Source of the DNA: Halomarina oriensis
GTDB taxonomy: Archaea; Halobacteriota; Halobacteria; Halobacteriales; Haloarculaceae
Direction of reading: 5' to 3'
Length of the DNA: 64,000 bases
Assembly: GCF_009791395.1 (NCBI RefSeq)
Contig: NZ_WSZK01000015.1
Location: 62,001-126,000, forward strand
Part shown: positions 59,570 through 64,000 of the stretch, one piece after another
Layout: every line of letters begins with the position of its first letter
How positions within the stretch are numbered: the first letter of the stretch is position 1
The notes under the pieces: generated by a model
Told to the model about the DNA's origin: nothing
Database searches by the model: none
The model's input: only the letters and a program-made list of their open reading frames with translations
Position numbers and translations under genes: made by a program

Positions 59570-60517
59570 GTGCGCGAGTTCGGCTTCGAGATGCGCCTCT
59601 GTGCCCGACTGGAGAGCGACGGCCACCTCGTGAGTCGCCAGCTCGGAACCGGCACGCGAAGCCGACGCATCGTCGACACCGTACTCGTCGAACCCGGCCC
59701 GGCGTTCGCCGAGCGGACCCGTATCACCGACGCGACCATCCCCGCGGCGGCCATCGAGGCCGACGTCGGAACCGGCCGGGCGCGCTACTGGCGCGACGCG
59801 CTCGCCGACTACCACCCCGAGTACGCCCGCGAGGTGGTCGAAGCGGCCGTCGACGCGGGCTTCTTCGAACGGGAACGGCGCGGCGCACGCGAGTACGTCC
59901 GCCAGACGACGCGATACCCCGACGACTGGTTCGGGCGACTCCTCGGCGTCGAGAACAAACCCGACCTCTCGCGGCCCGGCGACCTGGAGACCCAGTTGCG
60001 AAAGGACGTCTCGCTCGGCCTGCTCGACGAAGTCGTCCTGGCGACGGCCACGTACGTCACCGGTGCGCATCTCAACCGCATCCCCGAGGAGGTGGGCGTC
60101 TGGCGCGTCGACCCCGAGGACGGTAGCTACGAGGTGGTCCGCGAGGCCACGCCGCTCGCTCCCGAGGAGTCGGGTGTCGAGGTCGTCGGCGAATCCCGGA
60201 CGGAGACGCACGTCGAGGTGGTCGACGCCACCGAGAAGGCCCGTCTCCGTCGCCGGGTCGCCGAACGCGCCTACGGCAAGGGCTGGCGGGTGCCGGTCAT
60301 CGACTGTCCGCACGTCGACTGTCTCGAACTCGGCGGCGTCGGGCCGATTCCGTACTGTACCCGCGAGGAACGTGTCGTCGGGCCGGGCCACGCCTGTGAC
60401 TGTGCCGACGGCACGCGTGACGTGGACCTCGACGCGTTCCGAGCGGCGACGTCGCCGTGGGTCCGGAACCCACGGGGCGTGGTCCGCCGGCAGTCGGGAC
60501 TCGACCGCTTTCGCTGA
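59570..60517 (+). CDS. DUF5787 protein, possible PD-(D/E)XK nuclease-like fold
   Basis: A 315-residue protein with N-terminus VREFGFEMRLCARLESDGHL typical of DUF5787. Around residue 128 it has GVENKPDLSRPGDLETQLRK, an E-N-K triad followed by an amphipathic helix that fits the E-x-K of restriction-endonuclease-like folds, with LLDEVVLATATYVTG after it. The C-terminus has five Cys (CPHVDCLELG, YCTREE, CDCADG), a likely zinc site. DNA or RNA cleavage is inference only. The start is GTG 59570, and no neighbour explains it. Confidence 0.65.
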   Translation: MREFGFEMRLCARLESDGHLVSRQLGTGTRSRRIVDTVLVEPGPAFAERTRITDATIPAAAIEADVGTGRARYWRDALADYHPEYAREVVEAAVDAGFFERERRGAREYVRQTTRYPDDWFGRLLGVENKPDLSRPGDLETQLRKDVSLGLLDEVVLATATYVTGAHLNRIPEEVGVWRVDPEDGSYEVVREATPLAPEESGVEVVGESRTETHVEVVDATEKARLRRRVAERAYGKGWRVPVIDCPHVDCLELGGVGPIPYCTREERVVGPGHACDCADGTRDVDLDAFRAATSPWVRNPRGVVRRQSGLDRFR

Positions 60518-60537
60518 CGACGAGCCCCCTCACGGCA

Positions 60538-61044
60538 CTACCCGATAGAGGAGACGTCGTAGCGCTCGAAGAGGTCGCGGGTCCGTTCGTCGCGGTGGGC
60601 GCGGAGGACGCTGACCCCCGCGACGGACGCGCCGGCGTCCTCGACGAGGTGGGCCGCCGCCCACATCTGGGCCCCCGTCTCTATCCAGTCGTCGACGACG
60701 AAGACGCGGTCACCCTCACCGACCAGTTCGCGTGCGAGTTCGAGCGTCTTGGTCCGGCCGGAGTAGTCGGTGAGCTGGCGACGGTGGAGGTCCTCGTCGC
60801 GCAGCGGGAACTTCCCGCCTTTCCGGACCGGGACGAACCCACAGCCGAGGTCACGGGCGACGGCCGCGCCGAGCACGAGTCCGAGCGCTTCGACGCCGGC
60901 GACGTGGGTGCAGTCGCCGGGCGCGGGGCGGCCGACGTCCGTCACGAGGTTGTCGAACACGCCCGGGTCGGCGAACAGCGGCGTCACGTCGTACCGACCG
61001 ACGGCGTCGGTGTTGAGCCGACGGTGGTAGTAGCTGTACTCCAT
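60538..61044 (-). CDS. Purine/adenine-type phosphoribosyltransferase
   Basis: A 168-residue phosphoribosyltransferase. The PRPP-binding loop VFVVDDWIETGAQMWAAAHL (residues about 112-131) contains the two Asp and the G-A/S of the motif. The upstream GVEALGLVLGAAVARDLGCG and FVPVRKGGKFPL match the hypoxanthine/adenine PRTase group of haloarchaea. ATG 61044 (MEYSYYHRRL) was chosen. A role in purine salvage or as a PRTase-like regulator is likely. Confidence 0.85.
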   Translation of the reverse strand: MEYSYYHRRLNTDAVGRYDVTPLFADPGVFDNLVTDVGRPAPGDCTHVAGVEALGLVLGAAVARDLGCGFVPVRKGGKFPLRDEDLHRRQLTDYSGRTKTLELARELVGEGDRVFVVDDWIETGAQMWAAAHLVEDAGASVAGVSVLRAHRDERTRDLFERYDVSSIG

Positions 61045-61122
61045 ACCCCTCACTCGTGGGCACGGCTAAGGTCCGTTTCGGCCGACCCGTCGGCGCTACG
61101 GGGTGAGAGTCGCCGGGCGAAC

Positions 61123-61947
61123 TCAGAGGGTGTACCGCTCGCCGTCGACGGCGACGTCCTCGGCGAACGCCTCCTCGGGCGTCGGGAAGTGCGAGACGTG
61201 GACGATGCGGTAGTCGGCGGCGTTCAGGTCGTCGGCCAGCGCCCGCGCACCCTCGAACGTCATGTGCTTCGTCCCGAACGTCCGTGGGGTGCCGTCGTCG
61301 GCCTCGTGGGTGCCGCCGAGCGGGTGGTACTCACAGAGACGAGCGGGGACGATGCCGTCGACCAGCAGGAGGTCGGCGTCCGCGAGTGCCGCCCGCGAGT
61401 CGTCGGGAATCGCGTACGAGGAGTCACCGGACAGCGCCAGCGTCGCTCCCGTCTCCGGGTCCCGGACCGTCAGTCCGTAACAGACCAGCGGCGGGTGGTC
61501 GACGGGGACCAGCGTCACCTCGAACCCGCAGGACTCGAAGGCCTCGAACGGCGTCTGCGGGTGGACCGTCACCCGGTCGAGGTAGTCGAACTTGCTCCGG
61601 ACCGTCTCGGCGACGCTCTCGCCGGTCTCGGGGTCGGTCTCGTCGGCGGCGTACACCGGGAACGAGTCGAGCAGACGGTAGGCGTTCCCCAGACCGTCGA
61701 GGTGGTCGAAGTGGATGTGGCTGACGACGGCCTCGTCCGGGAGCGGGACGTCCTCGCCGAGGAACTGGTGGCGGAAGTCCGGCGAGCAGTCCACCAGCAG
61801 CGACTCGCCGGTGCGCTCGTTGTGGACGTGGACCGAGAACCGCGAGCGCTCGACGCCTCGCTGCCGGGCCGCCTCGCAGGTGTCACAGCCACACCCGGCG
61901 GTCGGCGTCCCCGTCGTGTCGCCGGTGCCGAGCAGCGTGACCTCCAC
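61123..61947 (-). CDS. PhnP-like metallo-beta-lactamase hydrolase
   Basis: A 274-residue MBL-fold phosphodiesterase. The N-terminal zinc-binding Cys cluster is TAGCGCDTCEAARQRGVERS, specific for PhnP-type enzymes. The active-site HxHxDH is SHIHFDHLDGLG, followed by ALSGDSSYAIPDD and the last His in HVSHFPTPEEAF. It probably cleaves a cyclic phosphodiester or a nucleotide phosphate. It lies 3 bases downstream of the AAA ATPase gene on the minus strand, so they are translated from one transcript. Confidence 0.85.
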   Translation of the reverse strand: MEVTLLGTGDTTGTPTAGCGCDTCEAARQRGVERSRFSVHVHNERTGESLLVDCSPDFRHQFLGEDVPLPDEAVVSHIHFDHLDGLGNAYRLLDSFPVYAADETDPETGESVAETVRSKFDYLDRVTVHPQTPFEAFESCGFEVTLVPVDHPPLVCYGLTVRDPETGATLALSGDSSYAIPDDSRAALADADLLLVDGIVPARLCEYHPLGGTHEADDGTPRTFGTKHMTFEGARALADDLNAADYRIVHVSHFPTPEEAFAEDVAVDGERYTL

Positions 61948-61950
61948 GGG

Positions 61951-63387
61951 TCAGTCGTGGCCGTGGTCGGCGTGCGCGTGGTCGTGGTCGGTGTGTGCGT
62001 GGTCGGCGTCACCGTGGTCGTGGTCGTCCTCGTCTTTGTCCTCGTCACCGGCCGCATCGCGGCCGTTGCCCGCGATGAGTTCGTCGCTGTCGTCCATCAT
62101 GTCGAGGTTCTTCAGGTTGTCGCGCTCCTCGAAGTCCTCGACGGCGTCCAGCAGGTCCTGCTGGGTGAGCGTGGTGCGCTCCTCGGTGAGCGCTTCGAGG
62201 ACGGCCTCCCGGAGGACGAGTCGGAGGTCGCTCCCCGTCAGCCCCTCGGTCTCGGCCGCGAGGGCGTCGGGGTCGAAGTCCACGATGTCCATCTGCCGGG
62301 TGATGACCCGGAGGATGTCCGAGCGCATCCCGTCGTCCGGTTTGGGGAAGTTGACGATCTCGTCGAAGCGCCGCCAGGCCGCCGAGTCGAGTTGGTTCGG
62401 GTGGTTGGTCGCCCCGATGAGCAACACCTCGTCGCGGATGAGCGAGATCTCGTCGATGGACTTCAGGAGCGTGTTGACCGCACGCTTGATGGCGGCGTGT
62501 TCGTCCGACGAGCGCGTCTTCGCCACGAAGTCGAACTCGTCCATGAAGAAGATACACGGCGAGAGCCGTTTGGCGACCATGAACGCCTTGTCGACGTTCT
62601 TGGCCGTCTCGCCGAGGTACTGACTCGTTATCATCGACAGTTTCACCTCGACGAACGGCAGGTCGAGTTCGTGGGCCAGCGCGCGGGCGATACTCGTCTT
62701 CCCGGTGCCGGGCGGGCCGACGAACAGCAGTTTCCCGATCTCCCGGAGGCCGATCTGCGCGAGGTAGTCGCGGTGCTCGATGGCTTTGACGATCTTGCCG
62801 ATCTCGCCCATCTGGTCGTCGGTGAGCACGAGGTCGTTGAGCGTCATCTCGACCTCCTCGGGGGCGCGGACCTCCACGAGGTCGAGCATCTCCTCGTCGT
62901 CCTCGTCGAACATCTGGTCGAGGAGGCTGTCGATCCAGATCCGGTCGGCGTGGACCGGGCGGTTGTTCGCGCGAGCGACCTCGTAGTCGACGTCCTCGAC
63001 GTCGTCCTCGAAGAACTGGGCGAGCGTCGGGTTCGCCAGCAGCCGTTCGGCGTCGGCCCGCTCGGCGAACCACTTTCGGGCCATCCCGACGTCGGTGAAG
63101 CCGATTTCGCCGGAGAACTCCGTGCGTTCGGTGAACATCAGGTCCGAGACGGCATCCCAGGGGTGGGCGAGGTCGGTCGCCTCGGCGACGGCCGTCTCGG
63201 TGGTCGAGAGAGGCCGTTCGATGCCACCCGGCGCGGGGCGGCCGGAGGACTCGTCGGGGGTCGCGTCGGCGCTCCAGAAGGCGCGGCGATACGCGGGGGG
63301 GAGGTCGCCCGGGTCGAGATTGCGGTTCTCGCTGTAGACGTGCGCTGTCAACAGCAGTTCGACGACGTCGAGCGCCGGGGCGGTCAT
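61951..63387 (-). CDS. AAA-type ATPase with His/Asp-rich C-terminal tail
   Basis: A 478-residue AAA protein. Walker A GPPGTGKTSIARALAHELDL at 224-243, Walker B CIFFMDEFDF at 278-287, sensor/second region LLIGATNHPNQLDSAAWRRF. The N-terminal 200 residues are acidic and lack a recognised substrate domain. There is no protease domain (no HExxH). The tail HDHGDADHAHTDHDHAHAD alternates His and Asp/Ala and probably binds metal ions. A similar ATPase next to an MBL hydrolase is unusual. Confidence 0.8.
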   Translation of the reverse strand: MTAPALDVVELLLTAHVYSENRNLDPGDLPPAYRRAFWSADATPDESSGRPAPGGIERPLSTTETAVAEATDLAHPWDAVSDLMFTERTEFSGEIGFTDVGMARKWFAERADAERLLANPTLAQFFEDDVEDVDYEVARANNRPVHADRIWIDSLLDQMFDEDDEEMLDLVEVRAPEEVEMTLNDLVLTDDQMGEIGKIVKAIEHRDYLAQIGLREIGKLLFVGPPGTGKTSIARALAHELDLPFVEVKLSMITSQYLGETAKNVDKAFMVAKRLSPCIFFMDEFDFVAKTRSSDEHAAIKRAVNTLLKSIDEISLIRDEVLLIGATNHPNQLDSAAWRRFDEIVNFPKPDDGMRSDILRVITRQMDIVDFDPDALAAETEGLTGSDLRLVLREAVLEALTEERTTLTQQDLLDAVEDFEERDNLKNLDMMDDSDELIAGNGRDAAGDEDKDEDDHDHGDADHAHTDHDHAHADHGHD

Positions 63388-63479
63388 TTCCCGGAGAGTT
63401 ACGGCTTGAGCGTGATAAGACCGTCGGAGAGCGGTCGTGCCGGCGCGGTCACGCGGCCGGTCGACGACACCGGCGTGGT

Positions 63480-64000
63480 CTATCGGCCGACTCGGGCCGG
63501 AGCGACCGACTGGTTACCACCGTCGGGGTCGAGTGCGTCGAACACCCGCGACTCGACACTGGCGTACTGCCGCCAGTCCTCGCGGACGAAGACGACGAAC
63601 TCGCTGGACCAGCCGTAGCGCTCGAAGGTGTGTTTCTCGTAGCCGTCAAGATACGGCTCGATGTCCGAGGCGTTCCCCCCCGTCGTTGCCCGGTCGGTCG
63701 GCGAGCGTGACGACGACGGGCGGGAGCCGTTCGGGAGCAGTCCGCTGAACGTCGCTCGCACGAATCCGACTGTCGACCCGAACCTCCGGTTCGCCGGGGG
63801 CACGGGTCTCGTACTGCTGTTGTTCGATGTACCACGCCATCGGCAGGCGGTCGAACCAGTTGCCCGTCCGGTACGGGTGGTCGGCCTTCGACTCGTTGCC
63901 GGTGTAGAACTCGTCGCCGAAGTAGAGGATGTCCGTCCCACGGTTCTCGCGGGAGACGTCGGCGACCTCTCCTTCGAGGAGCGTCTTCAGTTCCGGCGTC
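63480..64000 (-). pseudogene. C-terminal part of a glycosylation-type membrane protein (Agl23-like?), frameshifted
   Basis: The 5' end lies beyond the window. The reading frame from 64000 encodes VSRENRGTDILYFGDEFYTG, then NWFDRLPMAWYIEQQQYETR. At the run of seven C (63675-63681) the frame is lost; with six it continues NDGGNASDIEPYLDGYEKHT and FERYGWSSEFVVFVREDWRQ, ending at 63480. The tail resembles the C-terminal soluble domain of large haloarchaeal membrane proteins associated with flippases (TIGR03663/Agl23), but I am unsure. Confidence 0.5.

Noticed and set aside
63295-63301. Run of seven G in the AAA ATPase gene
   Set aside because: Reads Leu-Pro-Pro-Ala in the coding frame and joins family-like sequence on both sides, so no lesion.
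60457-63618. 1053-residue open frame on the plus strand, antisense to the PhnP-like and AAA genes
   Set aside because: It is the mirror of GC-rich coding DNA: no family motifs, rich in Val/Arg/Asp runs, and opposite to two well-supported genes.
1-64000. CRISPR arrays, insertion sequences and rRNA genes
   Set aside because: No regularly spaced repeats, transposase motifs or rRNA-like sequence were seen on reading both strands.

Overview
The window is chromosomal DNA of a halophilic archaeon (class Halobacteria). It is very GC-rich, its proteins are strongly acidic, many genes look leaderless behind AT-rich boxes, and several families are typical of haloarchaea: a fused Kae1-Bud32, a Bat-type HTH regulator, the 433-residue malate synthase, and DUF5789, DUF5808, DUF5787 and DUF7344 proteins. 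No CRISPR array, insertion sequence or rRNA gene was seen. Two tRNA genes are present: Thr-GGT and Gly-CCC. Layout. 1-2.7 kb: end of a zinc alcohol dehydrogenase, a DUF5789 protein and the clamp-loader large subunit. 2.8-8.2 kb: a tightly overlapping plus-strand operon coding an FkbM methyltransferase, a CDP-alcohol phosphatidyltransferase, a DoxX-like membrane protein, a zinc-less MDR dehydrogenase, an atypical pterin synthase homologue, a family 4 glycosyltransferase and a second methyltransferase. This is the best candidate for an undescribed pathway. 8.2-11.6 kb: acetyltransferases and membrane proteins. 11.6-14.2 kb: a more AT-rich island with an SDR gene, a TetR regulator, a 22-bp perfect palindrome and a candidate TetR operator. 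14.2-16.7 kb: the glyoxylate shunt genes aceB and aceA behind an AT-rich promoter with a dyad. 16.8-31 kb: a large PAS/GAF sensor-regulator, a fructosamine-kinase-like protein, three crotonase-fold proteins, an SDR, a two-part alpha/beta hydrolase, a release-factor paralogue with an intact GGQ loop, nadE and a PadR regulator. 31-41 kb: a cupin, an asparagine-synthetase-like protein without the glutaminase cysteine, an FAD oxidase, a probable Nmad3 nucleotide-modification protein, a PQQ-type sugar dehydrogenase, an acetyltransferase, an aldo/keto reductase and a TrkA-type protein. 41.4-47.7 kb: a frameshifted DapA-family aldolase, then a tungstate/molybdate module (ModE/TOBE regulator, TupABC, MOT1-type transporter). 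48.9-52.8 kb: CDP-glycerol-type glycerophosphotransferase, glycerophosphodiesterase and a nucleotidyltransferase-HAD fusion, which together suggest a polyol-phosphate (teichoic-acid-like) surface polymer. 52.8-58.7 kb: core information-processing genes on the minus strand (Kae1-Bud32, S27ae, S24e, dephospho-CoA kinase, Spt4, RpoE', a PIN protein, aIF2-gamma). 59-64 kb: DUF5787, a phosphoribosyltransferase, a PhnP-like hydrolase, an AAA ATPase with a His/Asp tail, and the frameshifted C-terminal part of a protein that runs off the end. Three genes (the DapA family, MOT1 and the last one) have their reading frames disturbed at runs of seven or eight G. In each case removing one G restores a sensible protein, which points to systematic homopolymer-length errors or slippage and should be checked before calling these pseudogenes.
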